Assembly (NCBI RefSeq): GCF_016919385.1
Contig: NZ_CP070351.1
Span: forward strand, 3,534,001 to 3,598,000
Origin: Gordonia sp. PDNC005
Lineage (GTDB): Bacteria > Actinomycetota > Actinomycetes > Mycobacteriales > Mycobacteriaceae
Length of the DNA: 64,000 nt
Reading direction: 5' to 3'
The notes under the pieces were generated by a model. That model saw only the letters and a program-made list of their open reading frames with translations. It was not told where the DNA came from and did no database searches. The first letter of the stretch is position 1, and the number at the start of each line of letters is the position of its first letter. A program made the position numbers and the translations under genes. Below, piece by piece: positions 42,923-50,691 of the stretch.

Positions 42923-43339
42923 ATGACCACCACCGCACCCGACCGTGTGGTCGCGACCCAGGCGGGCGTCGACCTCCTCACCAAACTGTCGGAGCTGCAC
43001 GGCGGGCTGATGATCCACCAGTCCGGCGGCTGCTGTGACGGGTCGGCGCCGATGTGTTATCCGGTCGGAGAGTTCCGCATCGGCCAGCGCGACGTGCTGG
43101 TCGGCGAGATCGACCTGCCCGATCCGCTCCCCGCGGTGCGGGTCTGGATAGGTGGCGACCAGTTCGAGGCGTGGAAGCACACGCAGCTGATCGTCGACGT
43201 CGTCCCCGGTCGGGGTGCGGGCTTCTCTCTCGAGGCGCCTGAAGGTGTGCGGTTCCTGTCGCGCGCCCGTGCATTCACCGACGAGGAGAACACCCTGCTC
43301 GCGGCCTCACCGCCGAGAGTCGGAGCGGACTTCGACTGA
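42923..43339 (+). CDS. DUF779 family protein
   Basis: The 138-residue protein carries the conserved cysteine motif GGCCDGSAPMCY (about 35-46) followed by VWIGGDQFEAWKHTQLIVDVVPGRGAGFSLE, diagnostic of DUF779. The family is small, cysteine-containing and nearly always encoded beside aldehyde dehydrogenases; an accessory role (metal or redox) is suspected but not proven. Its stop codon directly abuts the stop of the convergent SDR gene. Confidence 0.88.
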   Translation: MTTTAPDRVVATQAGVDLLTKLSELHGGLMIHQSGGCCDGSAPMCYPVGEFRIGQRDVLVGEIDLPDPLPAVRVWIGGDQFEAWKHTQLIVDVVPGRGAGFSLEAPEGVRFLSRARAFTDEENTLLAASPPRVGADFD

Positions 43340-44239
43340 CTACTGTCCCCGCTCCCCGAGAGCCGCAGCCGACTCCGGGACCGCCAGATAGTCGACCTGC
43401 CGCCAGAGAGCCATGGACCCGGGCACCACAGTCGTCCCGACCGTCGCGGCCTCACCGGCGAGCGTCGACACTCGCGGACGGCCGTACTTGATCCCTCGCA
43501 TGACCAAGGTGGCGGCCTGACCCGCACTGATGCTCGACGCCTTACGATATGCGCCGGTCGGTTCGATCATCGGTGTCCGTGTCAGAGGCATCTTGACCGA
43601 GGTGACGGTCACGCCGCGGCCCGCGACCTCCCCCGCCAGCACCTCGCCGAAGGCGTCGAGCGCGGCTTTGCTCGCGGCGTACGCGCCGAAACGGGGACCG
43701 AGTGCCTGTGTCGCGATGCTCGACACGTTCACAATCCGTCCATGACCGCGTTCGACCATGCTCGGCAGCACCGCCAGCGTGCACGCGACGGCGCCGAAGT
43801 AGTTGACGTCCATGGTCCGCCGGTAGTCGTGCATGCGGTCGGCGGCGTTCACCGTCGAACGACGAATCGATCGTCCCGCGTTGTTGACGAGCACTTCGAT
43901 CGGACCGACCGACTCTTCGATGTCGGCCATCATCGACCTGACCGCGTCTTCGTCTGTCACATCGCATTGGCGCACATGGATCTCACCCGACCTGGACAGC
44001 TCGGCGCGCGCCTGCTCGAGCTCGTCCAGTCGTCGGGCGACGATGACCACACGAGCTCCTTCGCCGAGGCAGCGACGTGCCGCGGCGAGGCCGATCCCCG
44101 AGCTGCCGCCCGTCACGACCACCACGCGTCCGACCAGATCGAGGGCGCCCAGTCGCATGGCTGACGCTGCGTTCTTGACGACGAAGCGCTCGATTCCGCG
44201 CCGCGCTCCCCACAGCCTGTCCAACGGCCCGGCGCTCAT
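43340..44239 (-). CDS. Short-chain dehydrogenase/reductase (classical SDR)
   Basis: The 299-residue NAD(P)-dependent oxidoreductase has the cofactor motif TGGSSGIG (about 43-50), NNAG, catalytic serine region NVSSIATQ and YAASK. It begins with a 30-residue extension and ends with a C-terminal region beyond the SDR core. ATG 44239 overlaps the upstream SDR stop (ATGA), so the two SDRs are co-translated. Substrate unknown, perhaps a lipid or steroid. Confidence 0.85.
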   Translation of the reverse strand: MSAGPLDRLWGARRGIERFVVKNAASAMRLGALDLVGRVVVVTGGSSGIGLAAARRCLGEGARVVIVARRLDELEQARAELSRSGEIHVRQCDVTDEDAVRSMMADIEESVGPIEVLVNNAGRSIRRSTVNAADRMHDYRRTMDVNYFGAVACTLAVLPSMVERGHGRIVNVSSIATQALGPRFGAYAASKAALDAFGEVLAGEVAGRGVTVTSVKMPLTRTPMIEPTGAYRKASSISAGQAATLVMRGIKYGRPRVSTLAGEAATVGTTVVPGSMALWRQVDYLAVPESAAALGERGQ

Positions 44240-45141
44240 GACTGAACTCCGTCGCGCGCCGCGCCGTCGAAGTCGTATTCGATGCCGGTCATCTTCTCGG
44301 ACTCGGTCCACAGCCGCGCGGCGAGGCGGCGATTTCGCGACAGGCGGGTGGACCGCGATGGCCGCACCGGCCCGCGGGACCCGATGAGGAGTCCCGTCGG
44401 TCCCCAGAACACCTCGGGATCAGCCGCTTCGGTGGCCGCGAACAGAGTCGACTCCGCCGCTTTCTCCGGCGGGTGCCCCACCAGGCTCGCGCCCAGCACA
44501 CCGACCCGGTCGAAGACCGTCTCGGTCCGTGCGAACAGATCGGTCCCGGACACACCAGGATGGACTCCGTATGAGCGGACGGAGCTCCCCGCAGCACGGA
44601 GACGGCGTTCCAGCTCGCGAGCGAACATCAGGTTCGCGAGCTTCGACTGCGCGTAGGCGAGGTTCCGCTGGTATCTGCGGTGTCGGTAGTCGAGGTCGTC
44701 GATCCACAGCTTCGGCGTCTGCCGGTGAGCGATGCTCGACAGGGTGACCACCCGGTCGGTGATCCTGTCGAGCAGTAGGCCGGTCAACGCGAAGTGACCG
44801 AGGTGATTGACACCGAACTGCATCTCGAACCCGTCGACGGTGCGGCGGAACGGGACGTTCATCAGCCCGGCGTTGTTGATCAAGACGTCGAACTCTCCCT
44901 GCCCGGTGGCGAAGGATCGAACTGACGACAGGTCGGCGAGGTCGAGCGGAGCGACGGACACGTCACCTCCGATCTCACCTGCGACTCGCTCCGCTTTGGT
45001 GACGTCCCGGCACGCCAGGACCACACTGCCGCCCTTATCTGCCAGTCTCTTCGCCGTCACCGAACCGAGTCCGCCGTTGGCTCCAGTGATGATGAAACGC
45101 CGCCCGGTCTGATCCCCGATGTGATCTGCTGACCAACTCAT
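44236..45141 (-). CDS. SDR-family oxidoreductase (retinol-dehydrogenase/POR-like)
   Basis: The 301-residue protein has TGANGGLG, LDLADLSSVRSFA, NNAGLMNVPF, VTLSSIAH and YAQSKLANLMFARELERRL, the pattern of the protochlorophyllide-reductase/retinol-dehydrogenase-like SDR group common in mycolata. A GGGAGG site precedes ATG 45141. The region just upstream has GTTAC repeated exactly 10 bp apart (45179-45183 and 45189-45193), a possible operator. It leads a two-gene operon with the second SDR. Confidence 0.85.
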   Translation of the reverse strand: MSWSADHIGDQTGRRFIITGANGGLGSVTAKRLADKGGSVVLACRDVTKAERVAGEIGGDVSVAPLDLADLSSVRSFATGQGEFDVLINNAGLMNVPFRRTVDGFEMQFGVNHLGHFALTGLLLDRITDRVVTLSSIAHRQTPKLWIDDLDYRHRRYQRNLAYAQSKLANLMFARELERRLRAAGSSVRSYGVHPGVSGTDLFARTETVFDRVGVLGASLVGHPPEKAAESTLFAATEAADPEVFWGPTGLLIGSRGPVRPSRSTRLSRNRRLAARLWTESEKMTGIEYDFDGAARDGVQS

Positions 45142-45204
45142 TTGTGCCTCCCTGAGCCGTTTCGACCTCAGAGTAAGCGTTACCAACGGTTACGGCAATG
45201 GTTG

Positions 45205-46194
45205 TCAGGCGGCGAACAGCACGCCGACCAGCGCGATCGAGGCCACGAGAACCGTGCCCGAGGCGGCGAGGGCAAGTGGGCGAAGTCCAACTCGACGCAT
45301 GACGTCGATCCGGATTCCGGCGCCGAGGGCGAACATGGCGGTGGTGAGTGCGATCTTCTGAAGGTCGCCGCCGATCGAGAGCGCCACGTCCGGCAGCACG
45401 CCCGCCGACCGCACTGCGACGAAGCCCAGGAAACCGACGACGAACAGCGGGACCAGCGGCGGACGCTTGCCGCCGTCACCGATCTCCCTGCGCTGCCGCA
45501 CGCTGATCACAGCGAGCACCGGCGCGAGCATCACGACGCGTGCGAGTTTGACGACCACCGCCACGGCCAACGCGCTGCCACTGATCATGCCGCCGGCTGC
45601 GACAACCTGCGCGACCTCGTGGATCGAGCCGCCGGCCCACATGCCCGCCGTCGAATCCGACAGGCCCATCACACTCGCGAGGAACGGCACGGCCGGAATC
45701 ATGAGGGTGCCGAAGACGACGACACATCCGACTGCAGCCGCGACGTCCTCTTCCTTCGCGTCGATCACTCCGTCGACGGCCGCGACCGCGGCTGCGCCGC
45801 AGATCGACATGCCGCAGGCGATCAGGAGACGCTGGGCGAACGGAACGCCGAGCAGTTTGCCGATGTAGAGGGTGCCGAGGATGCCGCCGCCCACGATCGC
45901 CACGACCACCACGATGACGCCGGCGCCGAGGCCGAGGATGTCGCCGACGACGAGCTGAAGGCCGAGGAGCGCGACGCCGATGCGCAGCAGTGTCTTGGAG
46001 GCGAACGTCAGACCCGGTCGAAGGGTCGCGGGCAGGGTGATCATGTTCGCGCACACGGCGCCGAGCAGGATCGCGATGAGCAACGGGCTCATCGCCGGGA
46101 GCGCGGTCGACAGACTGACCGCGACGGCCGCGCCGAGACCTGCGAGTGCGAGGCCGGGAAGCACCCCGGAGGTCTGCGGCTTGAGGATCGTCAT
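45205..46194 (-). CDS. YeiH/UPF0324 family membrane protein (putative sulphate exporter)
   Basis: The 329-residue protein has about ten hydrophobic helices and YeiH signatures: IAILLGAVCANM, KTLLRIGVALLGLQLV, CGMSICGAAAVAAV and a W-A-G-G-S-IHEVAQVVAAG loop. Members are proposed sulphate/sulphite or taurine-related exporters controlled by a neighbouring LysR regulator, as here. ATG 46194 was chosen; upstream in-frame sequence overlaps the operator region. Substrate is inferred only from family proposals. Confidence 0.88.
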   Translation of the reverse strand: MTILKPQTSGVLPGLALAGLGAAVAVSLSTALPAMSPLLIAILLGAVCANMITLPATLRPGLTFASKTLLRIGVALLGLQLVVGDILGLGAGVIVVVVAIVGGGILGTLYIGKLLGVPFAQRLLIACGMSICGAAAVAAVDGVIDAKEEDVAAAVGCVVVFGTLMIPAVPFLASVMGLSDSTAGMWAGGSIHEVAQVVAAGGMISGSALAVAVVVKLARVVMLAPVLAVISVRQRREIGDGGKRPPLVPLFVVGFLGFVAVRSAGVLPDVALSIGGDLQKIALTTAMFALGAGIRIDVMRRVGLRPLALAASGTVLVASIALVGVLFAA

Positions 46195-46250
46195 GCATCC
46201 ACTGTGGCCGCTGATCGGAGCACCCGGTACCCCGATTCCGAGCATGTGTT

Positions 46251-46306
46251 CATATCCACTTGATATGGATAATCCATATCTGAGTGACATCTCCGCAGGT
46301 TATGGT
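46251..46306. promoter_or_regulatory. LysR operator and promoter between yeiH-like gene and lysR
   Basis: A perfect 19-bp palindrome, GATATGGATAATCCATATC (46262-46280), is preceded by a third half-site CATATCCA (46251-46258). The -10 box TATGGT (46301-46306) lies 6 bases before the lysR ATG. The palindrome covers the -35 position of lysR, which fits autoregulation together with control of the divergent transporter gene. Confidence 0.7.
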
Positions 46307-46312
46307 CGTGGC

Positions 46313-47212
46313 ATGGATGTGCGATCACTCGACCTCGGAGCACTGGAGCTGCTCGTCGGCGTCGACGACCATGGCAGCCTGAGCGCGGCGGCGCGGATCA
46401 CGGGCGTCGCCCAACCGAATGCGAGCCGATCGATCTCCCGTTTGGAACGCCAGTTGGGTGTGCCGTTGATCAAGCGCGCGACCGCAGGCTCGACACTCAC
46501 GCCGCAGGGAACCGTGTTGGTCCACTGGGCCCGCCAGATCGTGGACGGTGCGGCCGAGCTCCTGGACGTCGCAGAGGGCCTGAAGTCCGATCACACGGCG
46601 GAACTGACCGTCGGTGCGTCGATGACTGTCGCCGAGCACCTGCTGCCCCGCTGGCTCGGCACATTCCGCGCCAAGTTTCCCGAGGTGACCGTCCATCTAC
46701 GTGTGCAGAACTCGTCGACCGTATTCGTGTCGTTGGCGAACGACGCCTGCGACCTCGGGTTCGTCGAGTCTCCGTCCGTGCCGTCGAAGCTGTGCGGGAC
46801 CGTCGTCGCCCGCGACCGCCTCGTGCTTGTGGTCCCACCCGATCACCCGTGGACACGGCGTCGACGGAAGGTCAGCGCAGAAGAGCTCGCTGCGACGCCA
46901 CTCCTGGTCAGGGAGCCGGGGTCGGGCACCCGCACCACGCTCGACGACGCGCTCAGCGCCTTCCCCCGCGCCGAACCGATCCTCGAACTCGGCAGCAGCG
47001 CCGCAATCCGAACCTCGGTCGCCGCCGGAGTCGGGCCCGCCGTGCTGAGCAGCCTCGCGATCGCCGACGACGCACGCTCCGGTGCGGTCCGGCCGGTCGA
47101 GGTGGACGGCCTGGACCTGTCACGCGCGCTCCGCGCCGTGTGGCGACCTCCACGTGAGCTGCGGGGCCCCGCAGCCGAACTCGTCCGCATCGCCCGAGGG
47201 AGCAACACATGA
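46313..47212 (+). CDS. LysR-family transcriptional regulator
   Basis: The 299-residue regulator has an N-terminal winged helix (HGSLSAAARITGVAQPNASRSISRLERQLGVPLIKR) and a substrate-binding domain with VTVHLRVQNSSTVFVSLANDACDLGFVES. It is divergent from the YeiH-like transporter gene, its likely target. The leaderless TATGGT-6-ATG arrangement sets the start at 46313. Its stop overlaps the methyltransferase start by four bases (ATGA), so the two are translated together. Confidence 0.92.
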   Translation: MDVRSLDLGALELLVGVDDHGSLSAAARITGVAQPNASRSISRLERQLGVPLIKRATAGSTLTPQGTVLVHWARQIVDGAAELLDVAEGLKSDHTAELTVGASMTVAEHLLPRWLGTFRAKFPEVTVHLRVQNSSTVFVSLANDACDLGFVESPSVPSKLCGTVVARDRLVLVVPPDHPWTRRRRKVSAEELAATPLLVREPGSGTRTTLDDALSAFPRAEPILELGSSAAIRTSVAAGVGPAVLSSLAIADDARSGAVRPVEVDGLDLSRALRAVWRPPRELRGPAAELVRIARGSNT

Positions 47213-47856
47213 CCGCCGAACAACTCGGCTACGACACGATGGCGCAGACATATGCCGACTTGATTCCCGACACATTCCAATCGCCGCTTGAAAAGGCGGC
47301 GGTGGACGCCTTCGCCTCGGAGATACGCGGCTCGAACCTCGGCTCGACGATCGTCGACGTCGGCTGCGGCATCGGACATGTCGCGGCGTATCTCACCGAC
47401 GCCGGCTTCACCGTGCTGGCGGTCGATCCGAGCACCGGCATGCGTGAGCAGGCCGAACTCGCACATCCCGACCTGGAGTTGTCCGCCGACGACGCCTCGC
47501 TGAGCACCGTCGACCTGTCGGCAGTCGCCGGGGTCGTGGCCCGGTACAGCCTGATCCACGTAGCGCCGGACGGTGTGCGCGAAGCTCTGGCCGACTGGGC
47601 GTCCCGTCTGCCGTCCGGGGCCTGCATCCTCCTGGCCGGGCAGTCGAGTGATGAACCCGGCGTCAGCGAGTTCGACCACGCAGTCGCCCCTGCCTGGCGA
47701 TGGCATCCCGACTCGATCGCCGAAGCCGTCACAGATGTCGGTTTCACTGAACTGTGGCGGACGGTGAGCCGTCCGGCGGAAGGGTTCCACCGCTTCCCGG
47801 AGTTCCACCTGTGCGCGAGGACTCTGCCGGGAAATTCTGGTGAATTCGCGTCGTAG
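47209..47856 (+). CDS. Class I SAM-dependent methyltransferase
   Basis: The 215-residue protein has motif I VDVGCGIGHVA (about 49-59), the acidic end of strand 2 (LAVDPSTGM) and a motif-II-like region. The Rossmann-type methyltransferase fold is complete. It resembles small-molecule methyltransferases; the target is unknown. Coupling to a LysR regulator by overlap suggests a role in the same response. The stop codon lies in the loop of a terminator hairpin. Confidence 0.82.
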   Translation: MTAEQLGYDTMAQTYADLIPDTFQSPLEKAAVDAFASEIRGSNLGSTIVDVGCGIGHVAAYLTDAGFTVLAVDPSTGMREQAELAHPDLELSADDASLSTVDLSAVAGVVARYSLIHVAPDGVREALADWASRLPSGACILLAGQSSDEPGVSEFDHAVAPAWRWHPDSIAEAVTDVGFTELWRTVSRPAEGFHRFPEFHLCARTLPGNSGEFAS

Positions 47857-47870
47857 AGCGAATTCACCAG
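47837..47870. terminator. Terminator hairpin enclosing the methyltransferase stop codon
   Basis: A perfect 13-bp stem, CTGGTGAATTCGC, pairs with 47858-47870 across an 8-base loop that contains the TAG stop (47854-47856). The convergent gene ends at 47874, so the hairpin serves both. Confidence 0.75.
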
Positions 47871-47873
47871 TTC

Positions 47874-48623
47874 TCAGCGCGAAGGCCGACGACGACGGGC
47901 CGAGCCGCCCTTCCCCTTACCCGGGATCTTCCCCGCGGCTTCGCGGTTGGCGCGTTTTGCTGCGGCCTTCTCCTTGGCCGAGCGCTTCGGAGCAGGTTCG
48001 GAACCTCCGCGCGACGACGTGGCCTTGCGACCTCGGACGATCCCGATGAACTCGTCACACAGCTCGGATGTCGGGGCCGGCCAGAGCAGACCGACGGTGC
48101 TCGTCGGCGCATCCGTCACCGGCCGGTAGACGAGGTCCTTGCGGTGATGCAGCCGCGCCAACGACTGTGGGACCAACAGGAGGCCGATTCCGGCGGCGAC
48201 GAGCTCGATCGCGTCGGCAACGGTGTCCGGTTGATGTTCGACGGCCGTACCCGGACGGTCGGGCACCATGAGCGGCTCGTCGAGCGGCCAAAGGAACGGC
48301 TCGTCGGCGACGTCGGCGAACGTCAGATCGTCTCCGGCGGTGAGTCCGTGGTCCTTCGGCAGCACGACAACCGTCGTCTCCTCGTACAGGGAGATCGTGT
48401 GGTGAGGCCCGGGATCGCCGTCTGCAAGAGCGTCTGGCAGCCGAGTGATTGTGATGTCAGCATTCCCGGAAGCGATCGCGTCTGCGGTGTCGGCGACGTC
48501 AAGGGCCACGAGGGCGAGCGGCACCTGCGGAAGCCGCTCTTTCCATATCCGCACCCACTTGGCGGGAGTGACGCCTGGCACGTACGCGAGAGTGAAGCGG
48601 CGCGGCGTTTCGGGCGAGGTCAC
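47874..48623 (-). CDS. Solo LysR-type substrate-binding domain with basic tail
   Basis: The 249-residue protein starts directly in the LysR effector-binding fold (FTLAYVPGVTPAKWVRIWKERLPQVPL, then DITITRLP, and VAAGIGLLLVPQSLARL). The N-terminal winged helix of LysR regulators is absent. GTG 48623 is a firm start: TAGCCT lies 6 bases upstream. The last 45 residues are lysine/arginine-rich (RGRKATSSRGG onwards to ARRRRPSR), possibly binding nucleic acid. It is divergent from the DUF5997-like gene with 32 bases between starts. Function unknown; a split or indirect regulator is possible. Confidence 0.8.
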   Translation of the reverse strand: MTSPETPRRFTLAYVPGVTPAKWVRIWKERLPQVPLALVALDVADTADAIASGNADITITRLPDALADGDPGPHHTISLYEETTVVVLPKDHGLTAGDDLTFADVADEPFLWPLDEPLMVPDRPGTAVEHQPDTVADAIELVAAGIGLLLVPQSLARLHHRKDLVYRPVTDAPTSTVGLLWPAPTSELCDEFIGIVRGRKATSSRGGSEPAPKRSAKEKAAAKRANREAAGKIPGKGKGGSARRRRPSR

Positions 48624-48655
48624 GGTTCGAGGCTACCGCCCGATACCCTGGACGC

Positions 48656-49090
48656 ATGAGCTCGCAGTCGATGAAACCGGCCACCGCCGCCAAGAAGTTG
48701 GACGTCTACCTGCCGGCGACTCCCGCAGAGTTCCGCGAAGGTCTGATCACACGCACCGCACTCGAAGCCCTGCAGGCCGATCCGCCGCAGTGGCTCCGTG
48801 ATCTGCGGGCCAACGGGCCTCATCCGAAGAACCTGGTGGCGGGCAAGCTCGGCATCTCGAACTCGGCGCTGGTCCGCGGCGAGATCACCGAGGCACTGAC
48901 AACCGAGCAGATCAACGCCCTGCTCGAGGAGATGCCGGAGTGGCTTGCTGCCGAACGTGCCCTGCACGTCGAGGTGCTGCGCGAAGAACGCCGTGTCCGG
49001 TCGCTGCACGGTGATCGTCGTCGCGCACGGGAGCAAGCCGAAGCGGAGGCGACCGCCGAATCCGACGTCGAGGCAGACTCGGCCGAGTGA
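48656..49090 (+). CDS. DUF5997-like small protein
   Basis: The 144-residue protein has a core (KLDVYLPATPAEFREGLITRTALEAL; then VAGKLGISNSALVRGEITEALTTEQINALLEEMPEWL) that I recall as the actinobacterial DUF5997 family, often found next to a LysR-like substrate-binding gene. The segment KLGISNSALVRG reads like a helix-turn-helix. The C-terminal third is a charged helix with an acidic end. TACCCT lies 6 bases before ATG 48656. Its stop overlaps the FUSC gene (GTGA). Confidence 0.65.
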   Translation: MSSQSMKPATAAKKLDVYLPATPAEFREGLITRTALEALQADPPQWLRDLRANGPHPKNLVAGKLGISNSALVRGEITEALTTEQINALLEEMPEWLAAERALHVEVLREERRVRSLHGDRRRAREQAEAEATAESDVEADSAE

Positions 49091-50691
49091 CGGCCGAGCA
49101 GACCCCGGATCCGTCTCCGCCGCCGCGGCCGCGATTCGCCGGTGTGCTCTTTCGCCGTCCGTCTGCACGAGGACGATGGGCACCCGCCGCTCGGGCCGGC
49201 CTGTCGCTCGCTCTGCCCGCGACGGTCCTCGCCCTCTGCGGTTTCGGCACGGGTTCGCTTCTCGCAGCAATGGGCGCATTCGCCGTCCTGTACGGCGAGC
49301 GGCGCGCATATCTGATCCGATGGCGAGTGATTCTGACGGCCGGTGTGCTGCTGACGGCGATGGCCGCGCTTTTCGGCGCGCTCGGTTCGGCCGCCGGACC
49401 GGACGCGTCGATCGGGGTTGATCTGGGAGTAGTCGCCGCTCTCTCCGGGTGCGCGGGCATCAGCGTGTTCGTGGGCAACGCGCTGCGCCTCGGCCCGCCC
49501 GGACCGTTCTTCTTCGTCCTCGTCGCGGGTGTGTCCCAACTCGTCACGCGCCACGGCGTCGACGTCGGCCACCTCGTGCTGTTCAGCGCCGCCGGCGCTC
49601 TCGCGTCGCTGGTCGTGGGAATGGCGCCCGCGCTGTGGCACCCGCGTGGACCGGAGACCGCCGCGACCACTGCGGCGCTGGAGGCGGCCGAACGATACCT
49701 CGCGTCGAACTCGGCCGCCGATCCCGCGGCACGACACGGCGTTGCACTCTCGACTCTGAACGCGTGGACGGTCCTCCACGATGCTGCAGCCACCGACAGC
49801 GAACTCGCACAGCGACTGTGGGCAGCACACCAGAAGGTCCATGACGCGCAGGTCAGCAGCTTCGTCGCGCCCCTCCCCCGTCCGAGCGTCGCCCGTCGCC
49901 TGGCGTTCGCCGCGAGCCTCGACAGTCACGCCGCCGTGTCGGCGTTCCGTGCGGCCGTCGCCGCAGCACTCGCAGGGTCGATCGCCGTACTCTCCGGACT
50001 CGGCCGTCCCGACTGGGCGATTCTCGGCGCCGTGCTCGTCCTTCAACTCGGCCCCGATCGTGTGCACGGTTCCATCCGTGGCGCTCAACGGGTGCTCGGC
50101 ACAGTGGCCGGCGTCGGCCTGTACGCAATCCTCCATGTGCTCGACCTGCACGTCGGTCCGTTGATCGTCGTCCTCGCGATCCTCAACGTGCTGATCGAGT
50201 TGACGGTCGCGACGAATTACGCCGTCGCCGTCCTGTTCATCACCCCGTTGGCGCTGCTCATGGGCGGTCCGAGCACACCCCTGCCCGTCCAGATCGGCGA
50301 ACGGATCGGCGAGACCGTTCTCGGCGTCGCCGTCGCGATCGCCGCCGTCTGGCTGCTGTTGCCACGTGTCCACCGTCGAACGCTCCACAGTGCCGACTCG
50401 GCTGTTCAACACGCCGGCTCCGAGGTGCTCACCGACGGCGCGACGTCGCCCGTCGACTCCGACGGCATGCGACAGAACCGCCGCGACCTGCAGTGGCGTC
50501 TCGTCGAAGCCGAACTCGCCGCCACCGACAGCGCATGCGACGAGCCCGCGTGGGCTCGTCAGCATTGGGCTGAGCACACGCGGATCGCAGGTGTCGGCTA
50601 CGACGTGCTGGGCGCGTGCTGGCGGACGCCGCTGGGTCAGCCGATCGACGCCGGAGTCCGGGCCGAGCTCTCCTCCCGCATCAGTCGCTGA
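49087..50691 (+). CDS. FUSC-family membrane protein
   Basis: The 534-residue protein has two blocks of about five or six transmembrane helices (about 30-180 and 290-410) separated and followed by cytoplasmic helices, the layout of the fusaric-acid-resistance / aromatic-acid-exporter (FUSC) family. The second block contains RPDWAILGAVLVLQLGPDRVHGSIRGAQRVLGT, a conserved family region. GTG 49087 overlaps the DUF5997-like stop, so they are co-translated. The 3' end overlaps the convergent MFS gene by 55 bases. Confidence 0.8.
   Translation: MTAEQTPDPSPPPRPRFAGVLFRRPSARGRWAPAARAGLSLALPATVLALCGFGTGSLLAAMGAFAVLYGERRAYLIRWRVILTAGVLLTAMAALFGALGSAAGPDASIGVDLGVVAALSGCAGISVFVGNALRLGPPGPFFFVLVAGVSQLVTRHGVDVGHLVLFSAAGALASLVVGMAPALWHPRGPETAATTAALEAAERYLASNSAADPAARHGVALSTLNAWTVLHDAAATDSELAQRLWAAHQKVHDAQVSSFVAPLPRPSVARRLAFAASLDSHAAVSAFRAAVAAALAGSIAVLSGLGRPDWAILGAVLVLQLGPDRVHGSIRGAQRVLGTVAGVGLYAILHVLDLHVGPLIVVLAILNVLIELTVATNYAVAVLFITPLALLMGGPSTPLPVQIGERIGETVLGVAVAIAAVWLLLPRVHRRTLHSADSAVQHAGSEVLTDGATSPVDSDGMRQNRRDLQWRLVEAELAATDSACDEPAWARQHWAEHTRIAGVGYDVLGACWRTPLGQPIDAGVRAELSSRISR

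Noticed and set aside
45142..46263. Plus-strand frame opposite the YeiH-like gene
   Set aside because: His/Arg/Asp-rich shadow translation; the minus-strand membrane protein explains the region.
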